A DNA stretch of 64,000 nucleotides from Dasyornis broadbenti. Taxonomy: Eukaryota > Chordata > Aves > Passeriformes > Dasyornithidae. Of the stretch, positions 13,328 through 26,335 are shown piece by piece (the first letter of the stretch is position 1; each line of letters opens with the position of its first letter). The position numbers and the translations under genes are program-made. Below the pieces are notes generated by a model. It had not been told where the DNA came from, ran no database searches, and saw nothing but the letters and a program-made list of their open reading frames with translations. The stretch lies in the NCBI GenBank assembly GCA_013397935.1, contig VZRN01003459.1, forward strand, positions 1,064,299 to 1,128,298, written 5' to 3'.

Positions 13328-15039
13328 TCTGGAATGTGGAAAGCAGGTTGAAGAACCATCTGTGGGGGAGGGTTCACAACTTATCTCAAGTAAAGAGAGA
13401 TGTACATGGAGTAGCTGCACTTCTTTTCTCCAATGTAGCCAGAGTATTCTTTAATTTAATTTCTGTTTCCTATAGGAAAACAGCTGAACTTCAGACACCC
13501 TATGGTAAACTGTCATGAGAAAAAACCACTCTGAATTTCAAATAGCTTAAGGCTGGAAAACATGCTAAGTCTTTAAACTATCCAGGGTACTTCAGGTGAT
13601 AAATTAGCAATTGATATTTAAACACTCACCAGCTTTTATAAAATTACTTCAACTAATTCAGTATTTTTTTACCTCAATGCAGCAATAAGATTCCTATGAC
13701 ATTCTTGATAATATTTATTTTTTACATTGCCATGAAGACATTCCTCTTTCAAAAAGTATCTTGAAGCTCTTGGACACTGCCCCAAAGTAGAAATAAAATG
13801 AAAACGAAAAAGTCACAAGTGATGTGTAAGAAATTTCAGGACTACATTTATTGTATTCTGGCAGGATTGGCAGCAGAGTAAACCAAGATCCAGCTCACTA
13901 CAGTGCTGTGTTTGGTGGGCAAGAAGAGCACTGCTGTGAGGGAACACAGCACAATCATAAAGTAGTTGATAGTTTTTATGGATGCAATCTTTGTTCAAAG
14001 TAATTATTTGTACTACTAATGTCACTAAAGGTATTTAGTGATATGGATTGATGGATTTAATGACACAATAGAGAAAGTCTTGGTTTAAAATACCAAAAAT
14101 AGTGATAGAACTACATTAAGAGTTTTTTCTAAGAATTTAAGCGAAAACTAAGGCCATTAGCCTTAGCTAAGACTATTTTTGAGGAAAAAATATGCTTATA
14201 TTTGACATCTAACTCCTCTATGTGTTCCCTTCTTGAAGGAATATGAGGGGGAGCAGAAGGTACAGTAAGTCCTGAACTTAGGCACTTAGGGTGCTTTCCC
14301 AAGCAATTTTTTTTCATGAGCTGAAATCAAGTTTCTAGGTTAAAAAGGTTATCACTACAGTAGAGCTGATCTTATGATAACACAAAAAAATACAGTTTAT
14401 AGTTTTAGGTGGAAGTCGTTATGATGAATTGAAGTATTTGCGGAATAACCTATTTTGACATTGGAAGACAAACTTCAAGATATTAGGCTGTATTCCAAAT
14501 TGGGTGAAACTCCAAGGTACTGGCAAGAATAACCATTTAAGAAGTCATCTCTATGACATGCTTTATTTATATTCTTGACAGCATTTTCATGAGATTTTGC
14601 CAGTCACATCACACCGAGTGCAAGATCTGGGGAGACAGCCAGAACCCTAAAGAAGCTAAACAATTGGCCAGGTAAGCTTCAGTTTTATTTTTGTGAATTC
14701 TTAACTGCACTCATATGGAACTAGTTTAAATTTACATTAGTATAACTCATTGCAGAACTTGGGTCCAAATGCCTAACGTGAATAAACAAAGTGATTCCAT
14801 TTTAATGCGGAAGGCTTTGGCCTACGTTTACTATAGGCAACCAGTCAGTATTCTACTGCTATATATCATTTCCTTGCTCATTTTTCAGTTGTTTATTGCA
14901 AGGATAGGAATTACTATAATTATTTCAATAACTGTATTTTCCACAGAAGTTCCAATGACTGCATATCCTATTGCAGAGGGGACTTTTAAATCTGTTGCTG
15001 CAGGTGAGGACAGAGAAAATACTAAAGATTGAGAAAGTT

Positions 15040-15094
15040 CTGAACTTTCTTGAGACCTGTCACTGGTCTCAAGACTTTCTTGAGACCTGTGTGA
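15040..15094. repeat. Short tandem duplication with inverted arm
   Basis: ACTTTCTTGAGACCTGT occurs twice about 30 bp apart (from 15044 and from 15074), with the inverse GGTCTCAAGA between them. Confidence 0.75.
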
Positions 15095-18000
15095 GGCCTA
15101 GATGGAAAAGTGTAGAGTTTTAATTCCATTGCAGTCTAGAGGCTTAATTCATGTCATGATGATGTCAGGAATGCATCAGTAATAATGGCGAGTCTGTTTA
15201 TGCCTATGGGGACATAGGTAGAATGACATGAACATGCATCAATACTTTGGACAACACTGAACCTTAGGTTTGTGAGCAGGTATCTCACCATCACTGACTT
15301 CTCTATAAAACAAGCCTTTTACGTCATATTTACAAGGAAAATAAAAATGTGTTAGAAAAAGACAGAAATCTGTTTATTGTTGGTGGCATTATTGAGAGAG
15401 TGGCAGTTCTCAAATGCTTATGATTGTGTGATTCTCCTCTTACCTTCAGTAAGCTGAACTGAGCTCTGAGTGTTTTATCTTCCTTTGAGCTCAGCCAACT
15501 ACTTTTCTTCTTTCTTCTTACAGAACTATAAGCCCAGAAGTCTTCTGTCTCTAGATGCCAAGTTCTACCTGCAAATAAAGAGAGAGAATAACACAAATAT
15601 ATGGGGCCAAAACATAAATCATATCAGCTTGCTCATTTTTCCTCATTAGCTCTCTGAAATAGAAGAAACCTTTTAAATAATGTAGATTTTAACATATTTA
15701 TCCAAACTGTCAGGGAAGCTTGGAATGTTTTAATCTTCCCATTTGCCAAAATGAGCCTATGATGTCAAGGGTAATGCTGCCTCAGAAGTACAGCATGTGC
15801 TTTGCCCTTGGGTTGCCCTATCAACTCACAAGTTATGTCCCGAGAATCAGGTAGCATTAATGTTAGCAGTGTAGCCATAGATGAGTCTCAAAGTGAGAAC
15901 AATTAGCCATGAGTGTAGCCACATGGCCTGGCAAATACTGACAGTCTTATTTTGGTCTGACTGAAAATGTGTGCTCTGCAATGAAGAAATGCTTTATGCA
16001 GTTTCAGATTAGAGCATCAATATGCACTGCAAAGCATCCTGTCCTCTAAAAAGCTAACCATGTTTGAGCTATGTAGACGTGCCTTGCTGGATTTCAAAGT
16101 CTCTTGACACAACCCGGAAAGAGAAAGAGGGTTTTAATTAGATCTAGTATACATTTTAGTGTAGAAGTATTCAGTCACTTTGAAGGCTTAAAAAAATCTT
16201 TGTATTTTGAAGGTCCAGAGAACTATCAAGAACTATCCTCCAGTGACTTCTGTAATTTTGATACAGTGCACTTTAAGTAGCAAAACGAAGTGCCTGGTTC
16301 TCTGTTTGCTCTTGTGAGCCTTTCTGTGCGATAACTTCTCTTCAGTGCATGTTCTTCTTTCTCAGTAATACAGTGCTGGCACATTAATGGTCTGAAGGGA
16401 GGGAAGACATTCAGCAGGCCATTCTGGAGAGAGGAGATTGATTACACCCTGATAGTGGTATAAATAATTCAGAAGTATGAAGTAATAAGAACCTGAGTAC
16501 TGATGCTAAGAAAGTATGTGGGGGATACCCTCAAGCAAAACTTATTTCATGCCTTCCTCCCTCACTGACAAAGTAAGCTGAAAACTGTCTTAAGTAAAAT
16601 GACCCTTCCACTTCATCAACCTAGAGTTTGCTTTAGATACAAAGAATGACACATGGCAGTTTTACTTTTAAGGCCAAAAAATCCTGCAGGTCTAATTCTA
16701 GGTACTGTTGGTGAACTCTCAAAAACATGATCTGGGAAGTGGCCTAGCTCTCAAATGACATACCTCAAAAACGTACAGGGAAGAAAAGCAAACAGAGCTT
16801 GACCATTACTTCTGTGGAGTTTGATAATTCTGTTGCTACAACTTCTCTTCCACCTAGTCAATGGATCATAGTAAAAATTATGAGACAGGTCACGGCTGAA
16901 GAGGCCCATCATTCCATTTCTCACAGTCCTTGAAAAATTACATATTATGAATTTTCAGATCTTGATTCCTAAAAATGTTTTCTGACAGTAGGTATTAAAG
17001 AGTTACTGGAATATCTCTCTGTCTTACAGGGATTTCAGGATGGATTTTAGTACCTCCCCACTGTGCCTTTCAGTTTGGCATCTTCATATGTATTCTAAGT
17101 ATAAAATACACAAATATGAAAAGAACACAGCTGGATTTTCCTGGAAGATAATTGCTCAGATAGTATCCTAGATAACAATTTATGAGTCATTGAAATTATT
17201 CCAGACACCAGCAAATAAAAATCTATTTGTTGTAGAAATATGGTTAATGGAAGGGAATACTTCTGAATAAAAAATTTATATTCCTCCCCAAAAAATTATA
17301 GGTTTAACTTTTTGAAATAAATCATGGTAATATGTAAAGAAAAACACACACAAGTTGTTCAGATAGACATACAAGTAACAGCAGATGATGAATCAGTTGT
17401 AAGAGAGAATAGTTTGCAAGTGGGTTGGTAGGACAGAAGAAAGGACATTCCAGATAGATTACAAATTGGACCCATTATCAGAAAATTAGTTTTTACCTGA
17501 AATTATGGTTGTTACAGTTGGATTATGGTATAACCAATGGATTGTCTTTTCCAATAGCTTAGTCTATAATTAATTGGCTGTCAGTATAAAAGCAAAAGTC
17601 AGTTAAAGGGCACGTTTATCTTCCAAGAGTTTTTGTACGATCCAACAATGTTCTGTTTGCTGATCTCATAGTCAGCATTTATTTTCTAGAACAGTTCCAA
17701 TAGCAAAAGATTTCAACAGTAAATACTAAGAAGCAGTTAGCTCACTAAAAGTATGTATTCGTAAGAAAATCTGAATGTTGGGAAACACTGACGGGTGTTA
17801 TTAGCATTTTTGTTGTGTGTTTGAGGCTGATGCTGTTGGCGAGGCATCTCAGTGCTTAAGAACTTCATCTGAAAACACCAGCATCATATCTTCTGCCATG
17901 ATTATGGTTTACCATTGTTTCTAGTGTATGTTTTTATAAGACAGTGATGAAAACAAACTCATGTGTTGTAAATTCAACTATTCGAGCTCTTAAGTGTAAA

Positions 18001-18395
18001 CAAACATGTTCAAGTATGAGTAACCATTTTTCTAGTTATTTTCCATAAGTTTTTAAATGTGTTTTGATATTAGAAGACACTGACTTAAAATATTGAACTT
18101 TTCCATAGCTCAGCAAGTTCTGGAAGTGAAGTTTATCTGTATGATATAAGTCCATAGTCAATATTTTGAGAGCATAAGCCTGGATAAGCAAATCATTTTT
18201 CTTTCTACAGTCATTCAAAAGGCCTTCTCTCTGCATACATTATAACTAGCCACGACTTACAATTTTTGCTTATTGCTTTCCTTCCTGTATTCAAAATTCT
18301 ATATGCAAGATTTTAATTATCAAAATGTTTCCTTGTCTGCAGGTGAAAACTCCTCAGGGTATTTGTTTCCTTTCTCCCTTTGCTTTTCTAGAAAA

Positions 18396-18398
18396 TAT

Positions 18399-18430
<32 letters not shown>
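18396..18430. repeat. (ATTT)n microsatellite
   Basis: Eight to nine perfect ATTT units followed by AATAAAG. Likely polymorphic in length. Confidence 0.92.
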
Positions 18431-20099
18431 TAAAGTTTTATAAAACTGGAATAATTTTTAAAAGGTATATTTTTATGTTAATACAGTTCTTCCATATACT
18501 GACAGAAAAGAGGATCTCTTAGTCTGTAAATAAAATTTTATAAACAAGCTGTTGCTATTCTGTCTTCTGTTGTGAACAGGATATTAAACCTTAGTCTTTC
18601 CTTGAATCTTTACCCATTTTTTCTACTTCTTGACACCAGACAAGCAGTCTTGTTATGGACATGAGATTACATCTGGGCAAAACTTATTTCACAGTCATCC
18701 CAAGTCCAGAGGAAAAAGATTTCAGCCCTTATGTTTAAGTGCTTTTAACGGCAGAAAAACTGGAAGTTGAAAGTTACTTAACCTATCGTAAGTTACTTCA
18801 AGGTTAGGCACAACAGGAGAAGGAACTCTCAGGCCTTCTGAGGGACCACAGTTTTGGTGAATTGAGGCCTGTGTGCTCAAAGCAGATCTACAAAGGCACT
18901 GTAGACCTGTGGCTTCTGCTCTGGAGCATTTCCAAGATGACAAGATACTCTCAGCAATGCTAAACATTGCAACCTTGTTGCTTTTTTGAGGTAATCACTG
19001 AGATTAACAGTTCCTGTAACTGATTTACCTCAGACTGGGATAACTAGGATACTGAATATGATGCTTGCTGGTGACTAAACTCGGAATCTATCCAGGTACT
19101 TAAAGTCCTTTTATACAGATGAAGTTGGGTGAGATCAACTCCACTCCTAGTGAAAAATGTTTGATTTAAGAAATCTGTCCTGCTAATGTTCAGGCCTAGT
19201 AAAACTGACCCACAGTCTGTTTTACTTCCAGTAAAACTACCAGTTCCACAGGTAACTGGAAGTCACAGTTCTAACCCCTGGGTTGTAAATTGTAAATTAT
19301 TACTTAAGCCCTGTATTAATACATGGTTGCATTGCCATATAGCCACTGCTAAGGGAAGAACAACATGGTATTAATTCTGAGGAAAGACAGATTGGACAAC
19401 ACAAAGTAAATACTAAAGCAGAAAACATCCAGCGGTCCTCTTAAGTACCTCAGTGTCTTCTCCTCCGTTTATCGCCAATGTTATGTACAGCCTGTATCTG
19501 GAAGAGAGGGTGACATCAGCAGAGGTATTATAGATCAGCCTGCATTTGCCTTTGTGAAAAACAAACTTTGTTGCAGCTTGACAGAAAATGGTTTAAGAGT
19601 TCTAAAAGACTGATCATCATCTTACATGAGTCTGAGGCTTTAGCTGTTGCAAACTTAACTTAAAAAATGATGGGATTTAGCATGGAAGGGATCCAGGTCT
19701 TGGAATTTGGGTCAACACAGGTTTGTTCCGCTGTACTTATGCAGATTCAAAATCTCCATTACTTTCAGTAACAAATTAAGGTCTAATGATGAACTCATTG
19801 TGGTATCCAAAGGAAAAACTATTCTTCATTTATTCTTCTAGGTAAGCATGGTGTTAACAAAATGCTGAGACAATTTTGGACAGTAATTGTGTCTTAGTTG
19901 GGACTGCTTGTCATAAAGCATTCGGAGACTGTGGCCTTTATTGTATGAAACAAAAATCAAGAGCTTCTTCTTACTGCTGCGAGAAGAAAGTTTTGTTCAT
20001 AAAGGCAAAGGCAGGTTGCAGCGCGGACTTCAGGGAATCTATTAAGATCCCAGGTTTTTCCTTCGCAAACGTTACCTGACTCCCGTTAGTGTTACAGTT

Positions 20100-20850
20100 G
20101 TTGACGTCCATCAGCCTTTGATTTACTCGTTAAGGTCAGCCTCAGCTGGACCGCACCCTCTGCAGAGGGCTGGGCACTGCTCACACGCTGCTCACAGCTG
20201 TAAGCCAGTGCCTTGGGCTGATTTGATGATGACACTCTATTCCTGATCGTCTGCCTTACGCCCAGAAATGGGTCGTGTGGCTTGAAGCGGAGTCCAGGGG
20301 GAGGGGCGGGAGCCAGGGGAACTCGGAGCGGGCTCTCTTCAAGGCCTCACTCCCGCTGTGCCAGGAGTGTGGCACGGACACGTTACTTTGTTGCCTTTAG
20401 CTAGCTCGGTTGGCGTTAGCTGAGGCAAGAAGTTTTTCCCCGGACTGCAATAGCAATCCTCCTTTTGTGGCTTTTGTGGTTTCTTCTGAAACTGTTGGGC
20501 GTAGCTCTTGCCTTGAGATCGTACCATCGGCAGGCGCCGCATGGCGCGGACGGGCAGGGAAGCCGAGGGGACACTCCAACTCGGCCAGACCTTGGGAAAA
20601 GATGAACTACCGAAAGAAAGCACTCTAAATCCACCAGCTTTCTCTGCATGGAAGAGATCAACATCAGAGTTCACCAGGTTTCCATCTGTTTTTCTCTTCT
20701 CCGTGCTGCTGCGTGGACCCCCGAGAAGAAGCCCTCCCGCCATCTTGTCCATTCTCTCCACGTGGCAGAGGTTTTTTTTTTTCTCTTGCCGTGGCATTTT
20801 GGGTTTGTTTTTTTCTGCTGTGGGTGTGTGTGGGTTAGGTTCTTAAGGTT
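20100..20850. promoter_or_regulatory. GC-rich, CpG-rich island with promoter-like motifs
   Basis: In otherwise AT-rich DNA this 750-bp stretch is rich in GC and in CpG (for example GGCGCCGCATGGCGCGGACG at 20533-20552). It has an Sp1-type GGGGCGGG at 20303-20310, a YY1-type CCGCCATCTTG at 20737-20747, and a palindromic E-box CACGTG at 20759-20764. On the minus strand the YY1 site forms CAAGATGGCGGG with an ATG at 20743 that heads a 135-codon open frame down to 20339. A longer version begins at 20797. I do not recognise the predicted protein, and it could be open by chance because of the GC content. The island could be a promoter of an unannotated non-coding or coding transcript; direction unknown. 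Confidence 0.45.
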
Positions 20851-20865
20851 TAATATCTAGAGTGT

Positions 20866-20945
20866 TTTGGGATTTTTGGTGGGTTGTTTTTGGTTGTTTG
20901 TTTGGTTTTTTTTAATGTCTTTTGTTTGTTTGTTTGTTTTTATTT
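20866..20945. repeat. T/G-rich low-complexity tract
   Basis: TTGTTTGTTTGG-type units and T runs follow directly after the CpG-rich island. AATAAA occurs at about 20980. Confidence 0.8.
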
Positions 20946-21143
20946 TTCCTCCCGTGCTGTGCAGGCACCTAGTTTGTCAAATAAACAGTAATTGGTTTTG
21001 TTTTTTTTTCGCTTTCACCGACCAATATTAATTTCATATCGGCGGGAAGGGATTGCTAAAACCCCTTTTCGGAGGAAACACTCAGCGCACAGCGTTTTCT
21101 CCCAGGACTTGTCTCTAAACCAAGACAGCCAGGCTTACGGTAC

Positions 21144-21330
21144 TGTGGCAGGCAGAGTGGGACCTTCAAACAAAGTTTATTAGCAAGCCTTTCAATTGAG
21201 TCACATGGTTCAGAAAGAACGTCTTTGCTTTCCCAACTCCTTCTCAGAGGGGAGTCTAGGTGAGGCCGTATCCAATCCTAGCCCCAGACTTAGTAAACAG
21301 TTTATGTCTGAAGGCCTATACAGGTGTAAT
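21144..21330 (-). repeat. Possible LTR 3' end (reverse orientation)
   Basis: Read on the minus strand, this has AATAAACTTTGTTTGAAGG followed by TCCCACTCTGCCTGCCACA, the layout of an LTR polyadenylation signal about 35 bp from a terminal CA. The other end would lie near 21902 (TGTTTTGAGG on minus). No matching target duplication was found, so this remains tentative. Confidence 0.28.
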
Positions 21331-22728
21331 TGAACATTGATATAATTTTATACGCAGGACTAAGGATTGCAAACCAAATATATTTATATAAAAATATGAA
21401 ATTATTTATTTACATTATTTCATCTTTGGGAGGTGTGCCTGAAGTCCTTGCTATGCAAAAATGGGACTTGCCTTTTATAGTATAAAATCATTGTCATTAT
21501 TTTATACTCAGCAAAATATTCCTTATTGCTGAAAAAGGTGTTATCAGCTCTTTGTTTTTGCTACTTGCCAGTTTTGACTCACACTTCCGTATCAGGGCAT
21601 GCACATCCTTGCTGCTGCCAGGCTCAGTCAGGGAGCATCTTTCTTGCATATCCTCACAACTGGGTTTGATAGTTTGGTCAAGCAGGTCTCAACATTCTTC
21701 AGCACTAAAAACAGCAGACCCTCTTATCACTTGATCTTATCACTGATAAAAGACCCTCCTTGTTCAATCTATCACTGGTAGCTTGTAAGTCAGACAAAGT
21801 TTGCACTGCTGTATCCCTCTTAGACAAAGAAACCTGCTACAAGTAAAGCAGTGCTGCTTGCTTTCACTGACTAGACTTAATGAGGTTTATCCTCAAAACA
21901 TATCCGCCCTTGCCACTACCTGGGTATAGGGTTGCAAATACCAGAGAGATGTACCAAAAAGGAAAATTATTAAGTAGGATAGTTGCTTCTAACTTTTGAG
22001 CTGTTAAGTGTAAATTTCCCAGGGAGTTTTAGGATATGTCCAAGAGGGGATGTCTCAGGGGTGTTTCCATGCAACTGACAGCAGCAACACATTGCTTTAA
22101 CAAGGCTATTTATGTCTGTTAAAATTACTGCAGGAGTTTCTACACTGAAAGGCACATTTCTCAGCAGAAGTACATCAGTATATCAATATATCAGAGATTC
22201 AGAATGTTGCTCAGTTTCACATTGAACATGTCATGCTTTAGCTAAAAAAGCTGATGAGCTTGTGTGCACACAAAGATCAACCCAACATACTGAGAGGTAC
22301 AAAGGAAAGTAAGAGAACACCAGGTATTCAGACTATAATAAGAATTAAATTTTCTCCTTGATAGCTTTAAATCATTATATGTCATCTATTAAAAAAATAC
22401 CCTATAAATAAAAGCAAATAATTAAGTATATAATTTGCTATACATATACGCATGTGTGTATCTATCTCCAAATATATAAAAAATTTCTTAGTAGAGTCAA
22501 TAGGGATCTTTAGAAGTATAATCATCAACAAAACATATACATACACCTGAAAAAGCATGATCTCGACATTTTATATAGACTCTGCTCTCTTAAGAAAATC
22601 TGATTTCATTGCATTTAAGGACACTGTCACTAAATTTCTTAACTTCAGGGCTGGGCATAGAAAACTTTTGGAAGTTATTTTTTCCAAAACTGAGCACTCA
22701 GAAAGCTCCTTAGAAGGAGGGCAAAAGA

Positions 22729-22780
22729 CTTTTTTTTTTTTTTTTTTTTTTTTATTAGAAATTTTAATTGAANNNNNNTT
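22729..22780. repeat. Poly-T run with a six-base undetermined gap
   Basis: A run of about 25 T is followed by ATTAGAAATTTTAATTGAA and six N at 22773-22778. The gap most likely marks a sequencing or assembly failure at the homopolymer; its true length is unknown. Confidence 0.85.
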
Positions 22781-24054
22781 AATGAGACATTTAAGTGTAA
22801 TACTTCAGGCTATGCTAAAAAACATTACTAAGACACTGACTAAATTATTAAGATCTGGGTACAGTGCTAGGTCACACTGTCTGCACTTTTCTCCTGTCAG
22901 ATCTGTAATATTTTCTTATGTGAGTTTACAGCTTTTTCTTTTTTTTCACCAAAATTAAAGTATCACGTTCAGCAAGTGTTCCCTTCACATTTAAATCTGG
23001 TTTCTCGAATTATAAGTTGTGATATAAATTAGGATGAAATTTTTAAATAACTAGTCAAGTAGCATTTTAAATGTCCCAAAAATGATATTTCAGGTTTCAT
23101 ATACAAAGGACTTGAGAATTTTTCACCCCAAGATAAAATGCCATAATTTTTGAGTAAAGAATTACCGCTGATCTGTGCTGACATAGTGCACAATTATAGG
23201 ACAGTGTTTCTGCAAAGGTGATGTATAAAGTACTGTGTATCTAATAGATGGTGGAGATTGTCACATGTTGTTTCATGTGGAAAGAACAAATCCTACTGGA
23301 ATAGAAAAAGCCCCCAGTTTAATAATCATACATTTAAAAACTTCAATCATATCTAGAAAAATTAAATAATTAATGAGGGATCCTTTTAGGAAATATTCAC
23401 CCTTGGCTGTAATTTACAAAGCAGCAGATTCCCCAGAGAGTAACAGAAAAATAATGGAAGGTTAGACAACATCACCCTATGGTGTCCCATAGTCTGATCA
23501 AAAACACTGACCTGTGCTGAAGTCAAACTAAGATAAGTTTCTGGGCGAGCACGAATAGAGAAGCAAAGACTTCTTCCACTTCCATGACCAAAGTAATTTT
23601 TGTATTAGCTGCCATTTCAACTATAAGATTGAAATTCAAAGAGATAAGGTAAATGACAGGAAGAAAAACAGGAATGTAATGGAAAATACCACTGTTTGTG
23701 CCTAGAGATGTGGACCACTGTACCTTGAATCACTGGGAAGAAACCATAAAAAACTCGTAGTGTTCTAAGGGTCACAGCTCAATTTTCAAATTAACCAAAA
23801 ATTCAAACCGTTAACAAATTGCCAGCATCAGTTTCTGTGTTAAATCCCTTTAAACTTCTTTCAGCTCTGGTTTTGGAGGAAATTTAGCATAAGTCATTCC
23901 CTCCATATTGTTTCATACTGGAAGTTTTCCTGAATAATATAATTGGCAGCCAATATGCCGGGGGGCATGAGGATACAGTCTCACTGCAGGTATATAGCAT
24001 ATATATGCAGCTATATGTAAGAAATGTCTAATATATTATGTACACTGATCTATT

Positions 24055-24098
24055 TGTCTGTCAATTTGTCTGTTTGTCTGTCTGTCTGTCTGTCTATC
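24055..24098. repeat. (GTCT)n microsatellite
   Basis: About ten GTCT/GTTT units in a row, with a pure core of five GTCT copies near 24076-24095. Confidence 0.9.
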
Positions 24099-24573
24099 AT
24101 GTCCCTTTAAAAAAGGCAAAGAGGAGTTTGGCTGCTCCAAATAAAATCAACTCTGAAGGAAGGTATAGCTCATTGTCTTCATTTTGTAAGCAGTTCATTT
24201 CATGCTGAGCTCCAGATTTCCAAAGGAACAGAAATACTATTAATCAGGATATCCTACAACAGATCACCTTCAGCTGTTAAATGAACTGTTGGGAGGAAAA
24301 AAACGAAAAGAATATAAACTACCATTGCTTAAATGTTTATTGATCATGCAGAAACTTTCCACTTTGCCTAGAAAATATCTAATAAATAGAGCTCCAAGAC
24401 AGCTGAAAAACAGTGATTAATGCTAACATTAGCTCCCCTACTTCACCAAACTGAAATCTATATAAATGGGACCAAACCAAAAAGCAAGGTTGTGTCACTA
24501 TTGCCAAGGGTTCTAGAATAAATAACATTTCAGAAGGCAGAAATATAGAAATATGGGGAATAAAATAACTGTT

Positions 24574-24672
24574 CATAGAAATATAGAATCATTCAGTTGG
24601 CTCCAAGATCATCGAGTCCAATTATTACTCCTACAAGCATTCCTACAAACCTTGCATGCTTTGGCACTGAAT
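24574..24672 (-). mobile_element. CR1 LINE 3'-terminal fragment, about 100 bp
   Basis: CATAGAAATATAGAATCATTC followed by CCAAGATCATCGAGTCCAA is the CR1 3' end in reverse orientation. Only the 3'UTR end is present, a very common length class for avian CR1 insertions. Confidence 0.85.
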
Positions 24673-26335
24673 GGAAAACTCTAAGCAAGATAAAATCTGT
24701 GACCCTGAGGATCCTAAAATTGGAATTCCATATTAAGAGTTCCATGATGAAACAGCAAAACTACAGAGCAATGTAGACAGTCGCTGCACTTTCTTACTAT
24801 ACCTAGCAGATCAGTATAAGTAGTTTACACTTGTGACACACATATTTATACTAAGTTAAATCAAAGGACTGGATTTCATTTTTTTCTTTCTCCAACACAG
24901 TCATCATGGCTAGTATGGACAGTTAAATGTGGTCATAAATATCTTAGTGAACAGCAATGTTTATTTTGGTTCCGGATACCTTTTTGTTAAAGAGATGTTA
25001 GCATACTAAATGGCAGTGGAGTGAAGAGGAGCTCTCACAAAACTCATTTTCAAATGATCAAAGGTGGTCAGTTTTGTTTCAAGTGAAAAATTAAAATAAC
25101 GTAAAAGTAGTTACAGATCAAGAGCTATACCTAAGACTATTCTTTAATTGCCAGAAAATATAGATAACTTTTTTTGCCTCGTGGAGCAGGGCAAAAATGT
25201 TCTTTCATCTGCACATCTTCCTGGTGCAATCTGTTCGCTAGAGACAATTACATTCTATACAACTCTGAATAAAAAAGGAAGGAAAATAGGAAAGTTTTGA
25301 ATTTATAGTATTTTATTCCCCAAAAGGAAATAAAAACATATATTCAAAAGAATATTTTCTCGGGTCTGGTGCACCTTACATGGTTTTGAGACTCTTCCCT
25401 TATATTCTTGGTTTTGGCTGTCAAGAATAACTATAACAGACAATTTTTTATATGACCTGTTAATGTGACGCCCTGGCTCTGTGTAAGCGTATGTGACAGT
25501 GATAAACGGAAATCAGACAGCAGCATTCCTCAAAATTGTGCTCATTGGGATCTTGCATTTGTGTGGCCAGAACAAAAACTCACTTATTTTGCAGTCTTAA
25601 TTTCTGCAGTCTTACTGCAGAGAGAGATGAGAACAGAGAGAAAATGTAAAGTGTTATGTGTGTTACCCAAAGGGTAAAACTGCTTAAATAATGATATACC
25701 CCAATTCAAACTTTCTGGTTTGTTTCAAATTATGGCCATAAGAAATTATATTAGACAGGGATTTTTATTCTGTGTTTGGAAATGAAATGACCTCATATTA
25801 GAAGTAGTAAGATTTTACTAGCTTTCATGTAATATTTACTTATTTTTTCCTTCTTGGATGTCAGAAAATTTTAGAAGGTCATTGTGAATTTGGCTGGCAA
25901 TGCTATTAGCAGAACTTCTAAAATATATTTGAAACCATTTTTCAATTAAATCATGGCCTAGGTTAAAACAAACAGAAACAATGAATCTGGTAATTCTGAT
26001 GAATAACTGATCAGAGAAAATAATGGTTCTGCTATGAGAAACCAAAACTATTTAATCAGCCATATTTGTTAAATGTAAATGACTGAGAAAGAAAAACAAA
26101 ACTATTTTTGTAGACTCCTTGGAAAAAAAAAACAAACCCAAAGAACTTTTGTACATATAATAATAACAACTGTAAATATCACTATGAAAAATTAGAAAGA
26201 GCAATTATTTATGTCTCCTTATAGCCCAGATATCTTCTAATTCTAATACAGAACAACTTATGGAGCAAATATGTCCACCAAGATTCTTACCTAGCTTCAT
26301 CTTTTGTTGTATTTTTTCAAGGGATTGGTAATTGT

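Larger units (their letters stand above)
13328..20099. other. Non-coding, no gene supported
   Basis: Unique AT-rich sequence with a tandem duplication at 15.04 kb and the (ATTT)n at 18.4 kb. No open frame above 90 codons and no recognisable element. Confidence 0.6.
21903..26335. other. Non-coding, no gene supported
   Basis: AT-rich sequence with a poly-T/N gap, the (GTCT)n microsatellite and one short CR1 end. The 133-codon frame at 22557-22958 runs through the T-run and N gap and is not credible. Confidence 0.6.

Noticed and set aside
22557..22958. A 133-codon open frame on the plus strand
   Set aside because: It crosses a poly-T run and a six-N gap, so the frame is not reliable, and the translation is unrecognised.
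24055..24098. CRISPR-like regular repeats
   Set aside because: This is a simple tetranucleotide microsatellite without spacers, in a vertebrate genome.
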